Below are positions 29,161 through 38,900 of a stretch of 64,000 bases of DNA, piece after piece. The DNA comes from Sulfuricella sp. GTDB lineage: Bacteria > Pseudomonadota > Gammaproteobacteria > Burkholderiales > Sulfuricellaceae. Made by a program: the position numbers and the translations under genes. The notes under the pieces were generated by a model. It saw only the letters and a program-made list of their open reading frames with translations. It ran no database searches and was not told the DNA's origin. Positions within the stretch are counted from its first letter, which is position 1, and every line of letters starts with the position of its first letter. Location: assembly GCA_041651995.1 (NCBI GenBank), contig JBAZID010000005.1, forward strand, positions 1 to 64,000, in the 5' to 3' direction.

Positions 29161-30732
29161 ATGACCCTTCAAGAAGAAATCAAGCGCCGCCGCACCTTCG
29201 CCATTATTTCCCACCCTGACGCGGGTAAAACCACACTGACTGAAAAAATGCTGTGGTTTGGTGGCGCAATTCTGATGGCGGGTGCGGTACGGGCGCGAAA
29301 ATCCGACCGCCACGCGGTTTCGGACTGGATGGAACTGGAAAAGCAGCGCGGCATCTCGGTGACTTCCTCGGTGATGCAGTTCCCCTACCGCGAATGCATC
29401 ATCAACCTGCTCGACACCCCCGGTCACGAGGACTTTTCCGAGGATACCTACCGTACCCTGACGGCAGTGGATTCCGCGGTCATGGTGATCGACTCGGTCA
29501 ACGGCGTGGAAGCCCAGACCATCAAGCTCCTCAACGTCTGCCGCCTGCGCGACACCCCCATCATCACCTTTATCAACAAGCTCGACCGCGAGGGCAAGGA
29601 ACCCATCGAACTGCTGGATGAAATCGAGTCAGTGCTGCAAATCCAGTGCGCCCCGATGACCTGGCCAATTGGCATGGGCAAGCGTTTTCGCGGCACTTAC
29701 CACCTCTACAACGACACCGTTTCGGTGTTCGACTCCAAGGCCGAGAAAGGCACTGCAGAAATCATCCAGGGCCTGGACAACCCGCGCCTCGACGAACTGA
29801 TCGGCGATCAGGCAGAGGAACTGCGCATCGATATCGAACTGGTGCGCGGCGCGTCCCATACCTTCGACCGCGAAGCCTATTTGAGCGGCAAGCAATCGCC
29901 GGTATTTTTCGGCTCGGCCATGAACAACTTCGGCGTACAGTCCCTGCTCGATGCCATAGTCGAACTCTCCCCTGCTCCATTGCATCGACCGGCGCAACCC
30001 CGCAGCGTCGAACCTGACGAACCAAAATTCTCCGGCTTCGTATTCAAGATCCAGGCCAACATGGACCCCAAGCACCGCGACCGCATCGCTTTCATTCGCA
30101 TCTGCTCCGGCCGCTTCGACCGTGGCATGAAAATCAAGCAGGTATCAAGTGGCAAGCTGGTTACGGTGGGTAACGCCATCACCTTCATGGCGCAGGATCG
30201 CAACACCACAGACGAAGCATTTGCCGGCGATATTATCGGCGTACCCAACCATGGCACCATCCATCTGGGCGATACTTTCACCGAGGGTGAGGACCTCAAG
30301 TTCACCGGAATTCCTTCTTTCGCCCCCGAAATTTTCCGCCGGGCACAGATAAAGAATCCTCTAAAGATGAAGCAGTTACAGAAGGGTCTTCAACAGCTTG
30401 CTGAAGAAGGAGCGACGCAGCTCTTTCGCCCCATCAACTCCAATGATCTGATCCTGGGCGCCGTCGGCATGCTGCAATTCGATGTGGTCGCCCATCGCCT
30501 GCAATATGAGTATGGTGTAGATGTCCAGTTCGAACATTTCGACGTCGCCACGGCGCGCTGGCTGCGCGGCAGCGATCTGGAATTGAAAAAGCTGGTGGAC
30601 AAGCATGGCTTCAACGTTGCGCTGGACGGTGCCAACGAGTATGTCTACCTGGCGCCCAACAGGGTCAACCTCAATCTTGCGCGGGAACGCTTTCCGGAAG
30701 TTGAATTTCTCGAAACGCGGGAAATCGCCTGA
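29161..30732 (+). CDS. prfC: peptide chain release factor 3
   Basis: A 523-residue translational GTPase that removes RF1/RF2 from ribosomes after termination. The P-loop is SHPDAGKTT (residues 18-26), the G3 motif [15 protein letters not shown] and G4 NKLDREG. The C-terminal RF3 domain includes GVLQFDV-like [19 protein letters not shown]. Full length matches the family. Its stop is one base from the stop of the convergent HPP gene. Confidence 0.97.
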   Translation: MTLQEEIKRRRTFAIISHPDAGKTTLTEKMLWFGGAILMAGAVRARKSDRHAVSDWMELEKQRGISVTSSVMQFPYRECIINLLDTPGHEDFSEDTYRTLTAVDSAVMVIDSVNGVEAQTIKLLNVCRLRDTPIITFINKLDREGKEPIELLDEIESVLQIQCAPMTWPIGMGKRFRGTYHLYNDTVSVFDSKAEKGTAEIIQGLDNPRLDELIGDQAEELRIDIELVRGASHTFDREAYLSGKQSPVFFGSAMNNFGVQSLLDAIVELSPAPLHRPAQPRSVEPDEPKFSGFVFKIQANMDPKHRDRIAFIRICSGRFDRGMKIKQVSSGKLVTVGNAITFMAQDRNTTDEAFAGDIIGVPNHGTIHLGDTFTEGEDLKFTGIPSFAPEIFRRAQIKNPLKMKQLQKGLQQLAEEGATQLFRPINSNDLILGAVGMLQFDVVAHRLQYEYGVDVQFEHFDVATARWLRGSDLELKKLVDKHGFNVALDGANEYVYLAPNRVNLNLARERFPEVEFLETREIA

Positions 30733-30733
30733 C

Positions 30734-31897
30734 CTATTTCTGCGCCCGGAAATCAACTGCGCCCAGGTCTCCGTACAAGGCTGAAAGCAAGTCCAGCCGG
30801 GTCAGGATTCCAGTCAGCCGCCCTCCCGCATCCGTGATGGGCAGATGATTAATCCCCTTTTCGGCAAAGATCAGGAAAGCCTCCGTCAGCGTCCTGTCCT
30901 CTGTCAGCGTGATGACCGGCGCACTCATGATGCGTTCCGCGGGGGTTAGGGTTTTCTTGCGCCGCAAAAAGAACTGCATCCGCTGCGTAATACTGTCACA
31001 CATACGCCAGTCCGCCATTTTGAGAAAATCCACCACGGAAACCATGCCTACCAGTTGGTTTTCCTGGTTGACCACTGGCATACCGCGAATGGCATGTTCG
31101 CGCATCAGTCTCCATATTTCCTGTAATTCTGTGTCGGGCTGAATGGTCACGACTCCGCGCGTCATGATTCGGCCCAGCGTGATTTTTCCCATACCCCGCT
31201 TATGGGCGTGGAGTGTTGCGAGTGAATAAATACGGGTCAGATCCTCGCCACTGACATCAATAAAGCCCCCCATGTCGCCCAGGGCCGAAACCAGATCATC
31301 CCGGTTGAAACCCAACTTGACTGGCGCAGCCGCTTTCGCTGCTGAAGTCTCGCCCTTGCCTGCCATGGATTGGTGAGTGGGATAGCGGCGGCCGGGAATC
31401 AGCTTGTTAACCAGCAGAGCCACGCCGAGCAGTATGGCTACATTCACCAATACCGGCATGACCAGAAAGTGATAACCCAGCTCGTGAATTTTCTGGTCAC
31501 CGATCACGGTGAGCAAGGCGGTCGCGCCACCCGGCGGATGCAAGCAGCGCAGATAGTACATCGCACTGATCGACAGGCCGACAGACAAACCCGCCGCCCA
31601 ATAAATATTGGGCACATACATGGCACAGGTAACACCGATGAGCGCAGAAAAGAAATGGCCTCCGGCAAAGGCCCAGGGCTGGGAAAGCGGGCTATGGGGC
31701 GCACCAAGCAGCAGTACCGTGGAAGCACCCATGGAAGCGAGCATGAAAGGCAGTGTCACCCCACCAATCGCATAGTGAGCAACCAGTGTAGTCAGCAGGA
31801 TGGCAAGCACCCCGCCAGCTCCGGAAATCAGGCGTTCACGGTGAGTAACATTGGCTTGTTGCGGAAACAGGCGGGAAAAAATGGCGGCAATAGTCAC
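30734..31897 (-). CDS. HPP-family membrane protein with paired CBS domains
   Basis: A 387-residue fusion. Residues 20-170 form the HPP membrane domain with four predicted helices, LPFMLASMGASTVLLLGAPH and the signature CLHPPGGATALL. Residues 240-385 hold two CBS repeats (TRGVVTIQPDTELQEIWRLM and MSAPVITLTEDRTLTEAFLI). HPP proteins in cyanobacteria and plants have been implicated in nitrite transport across membranes, and CBS pairs sense adenine nucleotides. Its place beside the nar locus is therefore suggestive, but the substrate is not established. Confidence 0.85.
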   Translation of the reverse strand: MTIAAIFSRLFPQQANVTHRERLISGAGGVLAILLTTLVAHYAIGGVTLPFMLASMGASTVLLLGAPHSPLSQPWAFAGGHFFSALIGVTCAMYVPNIYWAAGLSVGLSISAMYYLRCLHPPGGATALLTVIGDQKIHELGYHFLVMPVLVNVAILLGVALLVNKLIPGRRYPTHQSMAGKGETSAAKAAAPVKLGFNRDDLVSALGDMGGFIDVSGEDLTRIYSLATLHAHKRGMGKITLGRIMTRGVVTIQPDTELQEIWRLMREHAIRGMPVVNQENQLVGMVSVVDFLKMADWRMCDSITQRMQFFLRRKKTLTPAERIMSAPVITLTEDRTLTEAFLIFAEKGINHLPITDAGGRLTGILTRLDLLSALYGDLGAVDFRAQK

Positions 31898-32011
31898 TCG
31901 CGCACTATGCCGTATTCACCCCCGCATCATAACCCCCCCGAATGGGCTACAGTCTGATCACTCTAATGGCTACGAAAGCCACGACCGTTCACATTCGAGG
32001 TGAATCAGAAA

Positions 32012-32362
32012 TTAGTGTTCGCCCTTGGTACGGAGCAGTCCAGCCATGCGGTTTCCCTGCTTCTGCGGTCCACCCTTGGGAAAAATCGCGTGCAGGTAGT
32101 GGTTATTTCCGCGTTCCTTGCCCCACATCTCGGTAAAGTGCTTGATCATGTTACGCACCTGGGCCTGAACCGAATGCTCCTGGTAGTATTCCCGCAGATA
32201 GCGGATCACATCCCAATGTTCCTCGGTCAACACCAGTTCTTCCTGCTTGGCCAGAGCGACGGCGAAGTCCTCGGACCATTCGTCGAGATTCCGGATATAA
32301 CCTTCCGAATCAGTCTCGATTTCCTTGCCATTTACAAGTAAATATCTGCTATGAAATCCCAT
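32012..32362 (-). CDS. DsrC/TusE-family protein lacking both redox cysteines
   Basis: A 116-residue protein clearly of the DsrC/TusE fold (GYIRNLDEWSEDFAVALAKQ, LTEEHWDVIRYLREYY). The C-terminal arm FPKGGPQKQGNRMAGLLRTK lines up with the sulfur-carrier arm of DsrC, where the two redox cysteines normally sit. Here Asn104 replaces the first and Glu115 replaces the penultimate cysteine; the protein has no cysteine at all. It cannot carry sulfur in the known way. Cysteine-less family members have been described as possible regulatory homologues. It follows a cytochrome c gene at the end of the nar cluster and sits 89 bp from it. Confidence 0.88.
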   Translation of the reverse strand: MGFHSRYLLVNGKEIETDSEGYIRNLDEWSEDFAVALAKQEELVLTEEHWDVIRYLREYYQEHSVQAQVRNMIKHFTEMWGKERGNNHYLHAIFPKGGPQKQGNRMAGLLRTKGEH

Positions 32363-32450
32363 GTGATTTCCCCCTTACAATAAAGCAGGTCTTTGATTTT
32401 TAGTAATTACACAACATTTTAACGCGCTTCAGAACGGTCGAAAACTCCGC

Positions 32451-32855
32451 CTACAACGTATCAACATATGCCGCCAGGTTGACAATGTCTTCGTCGGATA
32501 ATTCCTTCGCCCATGGCGCCATCAGATTGGTCATTGGCCCCACATGATAGCCGCTGCGGTACAGCCTCAGCATCATTTCGATCCTTTCCGCGCCCCGGCC
32601 GGCAATGGCCGGCGTAAACTTGCCACCATGACCGGTACGGTGATGGCACAAGCGGCAAATGGATTCGTATTTGATCATGCCGGCACGCACCTTGGCGCCG
32701 TGAACAGGGTCGGCAGCTTCCAGCCTTGCCACTTTGGCCAGGTCCGGGCCTTTGCGATTTTCTGCGTCACCACTCTGGATAATCGCCTGCAACGAAAAGT
32801 GCACGCCAACGATAACGGCGACCACCAAAGCGAGCCAACTGAACTTACGCAACAT
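32451..32855 (-). CDS. membrane-anchored monohaem cytochrome c
   Basis: A 134-residue protein with an N-terminal membrane segment (residues 7-26) serving as anchor or uncleaved signal. One haem c motif C67-R-L-C70-H71 and a probable axial methionine, Met112 in NLMAPWAKELSD, are seen. It would face the periplasm. It is 117 bp downstream of narI but past a strong terminator. A role as electron carrier to or beside nitrate reductase is inference from position; small c-type cytochromes occur in other nar clusters. Confidence 0.88.
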   Translation of the reverse strand: MLRKFSWLALVVAVIVGVHFSLQAIIQSGDAENRKGPDLAKVARLEAADPVHGAKVRAGMIKYESICRLCHHRTGHGGKFTPAIAGRGAERIEMMLRLYRSGYHVGPMTNLMAPWAKELSDEDIVNLAAYVDTL

Positions 32856-32919
32856 GCAGGCACCTTTTCCAGATCACGGTCCGGTCAAATCCAATACTTG
32901 AATCAATCATGGCGATAAG

Positions 32920-32953
32920 AAAAAAAAGTGCTGCCACCCAGGGGGTGGCAGCA
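32920..32953 (-). terminator. strong rho-independent terminator after narI
   Basis: On the minus strand TGCTGCCACCC (32953-32943) pairs perfectly with GGGTGGCAGCA (32939-32929) across a three-base loop, followed by CTTTTTTTT. It lies between narI and the cytochrome c gene. Confidence 0.95.
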
Positions 32954-32972
32954 AGCTCTGTTTGGCAAACGC

Positions 32973-33686
32973 TTACCGTGCAGCGAAACGGCGCTTGGAA
33001 CGCACGATCTGGTAAGAACGTGTCAGATAACCAAACGGCGCGCTCCAGATATGGACCAAACGAGTGAACGGGAACAGCAGGAACAGCGTCATGCCGAATG
33101 TCAGGTGCAGTTTGAACACCATTTCAACATTGGCTATCAGTTCCGGCTTCGGGCTGAACAGCACAACGCTCTTGGCCCATTGCGCCATGGCCATCATGGT
33201 ATCAGCACTGCCCAGCGAAGCGTGATGGGCTGTGGTGAAGGTGGTGGCCAGACCGAACGTCAGGGTGATCAGGATCCAGAACAGGATGAAGATATCCGAC
33301 GTGCGGCTGGTAGCGCGAACGCGTGGATTGGTCAGACGGCGGACCAACAGCATCACGCCACCAATCATGCACAGGATGCCGAGGAAGCCACCACCGTACA
33401 TGGCGATGCTTTGCTTGCCCAGGGAGGACAAACCGATAGTTCCCCAGATAGCGTAAGGCGCCAGCAACCCGACCAGATGGCCGCAGAAAATACCGATAAT
33501 ACCGATATGGAACAGATTGCTGGACAGACGCACGCCCCCCGTGGAGAGCAGTTGACTGGACGCACTTGTCCAGCCGTACTGTTCACGGTCAAAACGCACC
33601 CAACTACCGATAAAAAATATGCTTAGGCAGACATAAGGAAAAATGCCAAAAAGCAGATTGTTCAGGTTAAAAAGATCTTCGTTCAT
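32973..33686 (-). CDS. narI: respiratory nitrate reductase subunit gamma
   Basis: A 237-residue membrane cytochrome b with five predicted helices that oxidises quinol on the periplasmic side and passes electrons to NarH. Recognisable segments are LLFGIFPYVCLSIFFIGSWV near the start and the helix pairs with histidines (LFHIGIIGIFCGHLVG, MVFKLHLTFGMTLFLLFPFT, RLVHIWSAP) that ligate two haems b. It starts 11 nt after narJ. Confidence 0.97.
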   Translation of the reverse strand: MNEDLFNLNNLLFGIFPYVCLSIFFIGSWVRFDREQYGWTSASSQLLSTGGVRLSSNLFHIGIIGIFCGHLVGLLAPYAIWGTIGLSSLGKQSIAMYGGGFLGILCMIGGVMLLVRRLTNPRVRATSRTSDIFILFWILITLTFGLATTFTTAHHASLGSADTMMAMAQWAKSVVLFSPKPELIANVEMVFKLHLTFGMTLFLLFPFTRLVHIWSAPFGYLTRSYQIVRSKRRFAAR

Positions 33687-33697
33687 TTCATTCCTCC

Positions 33698-34222
33698 TTA
33701 AGCAGCAATACAGGCCGGTGTGGCACGGTTCTTGATGATGGCAACCAGAGGCGCATAGGGACTATTGGCCTTGGTAAGGTTATCTGACAATACTGTCAGA
33801 ACCTTGCTGGCGTCAGACAAAAACGCCCTTGCTTCTTCATCATCCTGCATCGCAACAAATTCAAGAATCAGCGGCAGATAGTCAGGCAACTCGTTTGTCA
33901 TCTGCTTAACGCCGTAATCCTTATACAATTCACCCAGATCGATCAGTGCCGGGCCGCGGTTTTTGTCATTATCATCACCGAAAAAATGATGAGTCAGATG
34001 CAAACTGTGTTCTGGCGTGAGGTCGAAAGTCTTGACGTAGTCCTCCTGAATCAGGATGGGATCACCCTTCTCCAGCCAGGACACGAATTTTTTCACCTCG
34101 GCCCATTCAACCACGTCAGTGTCGACCGTCTCGTCCAGCAATTTCTTGATGGCCGGCAGATTGTCGAAAAGCTCCTGATCGGGATATTCCAGCAAAGCCG
34201 ATAATATTTTGTAGATTTGCAT
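33698..34222 (-). CDS. narJ: nitrate reductase molybdenum cofactor assembly chaperone
   Basis: A 174-residue cytoplasmic chaperone that holds NarGH while molybdenum cofactor is inserted, before docking to NarI. YKILSALLEYPDQELFD opens the protein and HSLHLTHHFFGDDNDKNRGP contains the conserved chaperone core. The ATG at 34222 is preceded by AGGAG at the right distance; the longer frame from 34240 overlaps narH and is less likely. Confidence 0.95.
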   Translation of the reverse strand: MQIYKILSALLEYPDQELFDNLPAIKKLLDETVDTDVVEWAEVKKFVSWLEKGDPILIQEDYVKTFDLTPEHSLHLTHHFFGDDNDKNRGPALIDLGELYKDYGVKQMTNELPDYLPLILEFVAMQDDEEARAFLSDASKVLTVLSDNLTKANSPYAPLVAIIKNRATPACIAA

Positions 34223-34236
34223 GATTTCTCCTATTT

Positions 34237-35781
34237 TCACTTATCTGCAGACGGAGCCAGTTCGGAAGGTTCCATCGACTCCTTGCGGCGGCGAGGGAAC
34301 ATGGAGATCTTGCTGATGCCGGTCGAAGAGCTATTTCCAAAGGTAAAGCCGTTCTGGCCCTGGAAGCCGTGCGCGTCATCCAGGCGCTCTTCTTCATGGC
34401 CGGTCGGGATCACATAGCGATCTTCATAATTGGCAATGGCCAGGTAACGGTACATTTCCTTGGCCTGATCTTCAGTAATGCCCGCAGCATCCAGGGACCG
34501 GGTATCTGCAACGCCTTCAACATGCACCGAGCGCTGGTAGCTGCGCATGGCAATGAGGCGGGTCAGAGCGCTGACAATCGGCGCTTCCTTGCCAGCGGTG
34601 AGCAGATTGGCAAGATATTTGACCGGGGTGCGCATCGTTCCAGCCTGTGGAATCGCCCCGTCCGGACCGACCGGCAGGTTGCCCTGATCGATCTGGGACT
34701 GTACGGGAGAGAGTGGCGGCACATACCAGACCATCGGCAGAGTGCGGAACTCGGGGTGCATCGGGAACGCGATTTTCCAGTCAATGGCCATTTTGTAGAT
34801 TGGCGATTTCTGCGCTGCGATGATCCAGTCCTCATTGATACCTTCGGCACGGGCTGCTTCAATCACCTTCGGATCGTTTGGATCGAGGAAAATCTTGCAC
34901 TGCGCTTCATACAGATCCTGCTCATTCTGCGTGCTTGCCAGTTCTTCGATGCGGTCAGCGTCATAGAGCATGATGCCGTTGTAGCGGATGCGGCCCACGC
35001 AGGATTCGGAGCAGACCGTCGGCATGCCGGATTCAACGCGCGGGTAGCAGGCGATACACTTCTCGGCCTTGCCGGATTCCCAGTTGTAGTACACCTTTTT
35101 GTACGGGCATGCGCTCATGCAGAAACGCCATCCACGGCACTTGTCCTGATCAACCAGCACGATGCCATCTTCTTCGCGCTTGTAAAGCGAGCCGGATGGG
35201 CATGCTGCAACACAGGCCGGATTCAGGCAGTGGTTACAAATGCGCGGCAGATACAGGTTGAAGGTGTTCTCGAACTGGCCCAGCATGTCCTTCTGGATGT
35301 TATCCAGGTTCTTGTCCACGCTGCGCTTGGCGAATTCACCAGCCAGGTCGTCTTCCCAGTTCGGTCCCCAGGTGATTTTCTCGATGGGGTCGCCGGTGAT
35401 CATCGAAAGCGGACGAGCTGTCGGCGCGGCTTCGGACAACGGCGCGTTTTGCAAACGGGCATAGTTGTAGGTGAACGGCTCGTAGTATTCGTCAATCTGC
35501 GGCAGATCCGGGTTGGCGAAGATGTTCAGCAGCTTGGAAGCCCTGCCGCCGGATTTCAGTTCCAGCTTTCCGTCAGCCAGCTTCCAGCCGCCTTTCCATT
35601 TTTCCTGGTTTTCCCACTGCTTGGGGTAACCGATGCCAGGCTTGGACTCGACGTTATTGAACCAGACATATTCCACGCCCTTGCGGTTGGTCCAGGTGTT
35701 CTTGCACGTCACCGAGCAGGTGTGGCAACCGATACATTTGTCCAGATTGAACACAAACGCAAATTGTGCACGTATTTTCAT
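34237..35781 (-). CDS. narH: respiratory nitrate reductase subunit beta
   Basis: A 514-residue electron-transfer subunit with one 3Fe-4S and three 4Fe-4S clusters linking NarI to NarG. Cysteine groups are CIGCHTCSVTCKNTW (residue 16 onward), CNHCLNPACVAACPSG, CRGWRFCMSACP (Trp in place of Cys marks the 3Fe-4S cluster) and CIACYPRVESG. The start at 35781 matches the family N-terminus MKIRAQFAFVFNLDKC. It is 142 bp downstream of narG, an unusually long space that holds an inverted repeat. Confidence 0.98.
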   Translation of the reverse strand: MKIRAQFAFVFNLDKCIGCHTCSVTCKNTWTNRKGVEYVWFNNVESKPGIGYPKQWENQEKWKGGWKLADGKLELKSGGRASKLLNIFANPDLPQIDEYYEPFTYNYARLQNAPLSEAAPTARPLSMITGDPIEKITWGPNWEDDLAGEFAKRSVDKNLDNIQKDMLGQFENTFNLYLPRICNHCLNPACVAACPSGSLYKREEDGIVLVDQDKCRGWRFCMSACPYKKVYYNWESGKAEKCIACYPRVESGMPTVCSESCVGRIRYNGIMLYDADRIEELASTQNEQDLYEAQCKIFLDPNDPKVIEAARAEGINEDWIIAAQKSPIYKMAIDWKIAFPMHPEFRTLPMVWYVPPLSPVQSQIDQGNLPVGPDGAIPQAGTMRTPVKYLANLLTAGKEAPIVSALTRLIAMRSYQRSVHVEGVADTRSLDAAGITEDQAKEMYRYLAIANYEDRYVIPTGHEEERLDDAHGFQGQNGFTFGNSSSTGISKISMFPRRRKESMEPSELAPSADK

Positions 35782-35792
35782 GTTTTTCTCCT

Positions 35793-35919
35793 GTGAGGGG
35801 TGAGGAGTGAGGAGTGAGGCGTAACACCCCATCCACCACTTCACCCGTTTCCTTTCTATTTCTCATCTCGAGGGGTAAGGCGAGGGTTTACCCCTCACTC
35901 CTCACCCCTAACGCCTCAC
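35793..35919. repeat. imperfect inverted repeat between narG and narH
   Basis: GTGAGGGGTGAGGAGTGAGG (from 35793) and CCCCTCACTCCTCACCCCTA (from 35891) can pair to form a long hairpin in the narG-narH mRNA. The repeats are built of GTGAGG-like units. Confidence 0.75.
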
Positions 35920-35923
35920 CGCC

Positions 35924-38900
35924 TTAGCGCTTGCCGATACCGGGCGGGTTCAACTGTGCTTCACGTTCCGGGGTCAGCGGACGCTCGAGCCAGTCGATAT
36001 CCTTGTCGGCAACTTTACGCATGATCACCTCGGTATCGCGGTTGCAACCCACCGTGCCGTAGTAGTTGAAGCTGTAGGCCAGTTGCACGTATCCGCCAAC
36101 CATATTGGTCGGCTTGATAACGACGCGGGTCACCGAATTGAGAATACCGCCACGCTTGCCGGTGGTATTCGAACCGGGCACGTTCACGATCTTCTCCTGT
36201 GCGTGATACATCATCGCCATGCCGCGCGACACGCGCTGCGAGACAACTGCACGCGCCATGGTTGCGCCGTTGGCATTAATCGCTTCCACCCAGTCGTTGT
36301 CCTCGATACCTGCCGCCTTGGCATCAATCTCGGAAATCCACACGTACGGGCCGCCGCGGAACAGGGTCAGCATGCGCAGGTTGTCCTGGTAACTGGAGTG
36401 AATGCCCCACTTGGAGTGCGGTGTAATCCACTTCAGCTTGACGTGCTTGCCTTCCATGATCTTCGGCGAAAGATTGCCGAAAGACTTCATGTCTTGCGGT
36501 GGTTTATGCACGCAGAAACCCTCGCCGAAGTCCAGCATCCACTCGTGGTCCTGATAGAAGTGAGCACGGCCGGTCAAGGTGCGGAACGGGATGTGCTCAT
36601 GGATATTGGTATAGCCCGAGGTGTAAGAAACTGTTTCGGATTCAATCCCGGACCAGGTCGGTGCGGTAATGATCTTGCGCGGCTGCACCTGGATATCGCG
36701 GAACGTGATCTTGTCCTCGTGACGTGCGGAATACAGGTGATGATGGTCGATACCGGTCTTCTTGGAGAGCGCGCTCCAGGATTTGTGGGCCACTTCGCCG
36801 CAGGTTTCCGGCGCCATGCGCATCACTGAATCGCACACGAAAATATCTTCTTCGAGAGAAGGCATGCCGAAGGAAACACCCGGCACTTTAACCGCGCCAT
36901 TCATCTCCCTCAGTTGGTCATATTCCATCTCGGTGTTCCAGTCGATACCCTTGACGTTGTTGCCCAGCTTGACCATCAGAGGACCGATGGCGATGTATTT
37001 CTTGTAGATATCGCCATAATTGCGCTCGACCACCTTAATAAGCGGCATAGTCTTGCCCGGAATCGGGTCGCATTCGCCCTTCTTCCAGTCCTTGACTTCG
37101 CCGAAAGGCTGCGCCAGTTCAAATGCCGAATCATGCTGCATCGGCAAGGCGATGATGTCCTTGCGCGTACCGAGGTGCTTCTCGGCCAGGGTCGAGAAGG
37201 TCTTGGCGATATTCTTGAAGATCTGCCAGTCGGACATGGACTGCCAGCCCGGTGACACGGCCTCGGACAGCGGGTGCATGAAGGGGTGCATGTCGGTGGT
37301 ATTGAGATCGTTCTTCTCGTACCAGGTGGCGGTCGGCAGGATGATGTCGGAATAGGCGCCGGTGGAGTTCAGACGGAAGTTGATATCGACCATCAGATCC
37401 AGCTTGCCAATAGGCGCTTCTTCGTGCCACTTGACCAGCTTGTTCTCCTTGCCGTCGCCGGATTCCTGCAACACGCCATTCTGCGCGCCAAGCAGGTGCT
37501 TGAGGAAATACTCGTGTCCCTTGGCGGAGGTACCGATCAGGTTGGCGCGCCAGACGAACAGGTTGCGCGGCCAGTTGACCGGGTTGTCCGGATCGGCAAA
37601 CGCCACATCCAGCGAACCATCCTTGAGCTTGTTAACCACGTGCTTGGCAATGCTGGCCTCGTCGGTCGCGCCGGCTTTTTCAGCTTCGGAAGCCAGGTCG
37701 AGCGGGTTGGTGTTCCAGTGCGGTGCGGACGGCAACCAGCCCATGCGTACTGCGGCCACGTTGTAGTCGGCCAGCGAATAGCCCTTGTATTTGCCCTTGC
37801 CGGCTGGCGAGGTGAGATCGTCGCCGCGCAGCGTCTCATAACGCCACTGGTCGGTGTGGAAATACCAGTAGGAAGTGGAGTTCATGTGACGTGGAGGACG
37901 CTGCCAGTCAAGCGCAAAGGCAATCGGTGCCCAGCCTGCCTGCGGACGCAGTTTTTCCTGGCCCACATAGTGCGCCCAGCCACCGCCGGATTGACCCACG
38001 CAACCGCAGATGTGCAGCAGGTTCATCACGCCGCGGTACATCATGTCGTTGTGGTACCAGTGGTTGATTGCGGCGCCCATGATCACCATGGATTTGCCGT
38101 GGGTTTTGGATGCGTTGTAAGCAAATTCGCGTCCGGTGCGTTCGATGTCGGCCGCCTTGACGCCGGTGACTTTCTCCGCCCAGGCAGGGGTGTAGGCAAC
38201 GGATGCATCCTTGTAATCCTTGGTGACGTTGCCGCCGCCCAGGCCACGGTCGATACCGTACTGGGCAACCTGCATGTCGAACACGGATGTCACCAGAGCC
38301 TCTTCACCGTTCGCCATTTTCAGCTTGCGTACCGGCACATTGCGGTACAGCAGATCGCCTTCACCCGGCTCGAAATGCGGGAAGCCGACCGAAACCACCT
38401 CATCCTTGCTGTCGATGCAAGACAGTTCGGCCAGAATTTCCTGCTGGCTGGCAGCGTTCTTGGGCAGCAGATTCCACTTGCCCTCTTCGCCCCAGCGGAA
38501 GCCGATCGAGCCGTTCGGCGCAACGAAGGATTTGCTCTTCTCGTCATAAACGATCGTTTTCCAGTCCGGATTGTTGGTCTCGCCCAATGCGCCATCCAGG
38601 TCGGAAGCACGCAGGCAGCGATCAGAAACATATCCATCGCCATGCTTGCGCAACATCACCTGAATCGGCAAATCGGTGTACTTGCGGGCATATTCCGAGA
38701 AATAAGGATCCTGCTTGTCGATATAGAACTCTCTCAGTGCCACGTGGCCCATTGCCAGGAAGGCGGCCGTATCGGAGCCTGGATTGACCGGCATCCACAG
38801 GTCGGATGCCTTGCAGAATTCAGCGTAGTCTGGCGCCATCGAAATGACCTTGGCACCCTTGTAACGCACCTCGGAGACAAAGTGGGCATCCGGCGTACGC

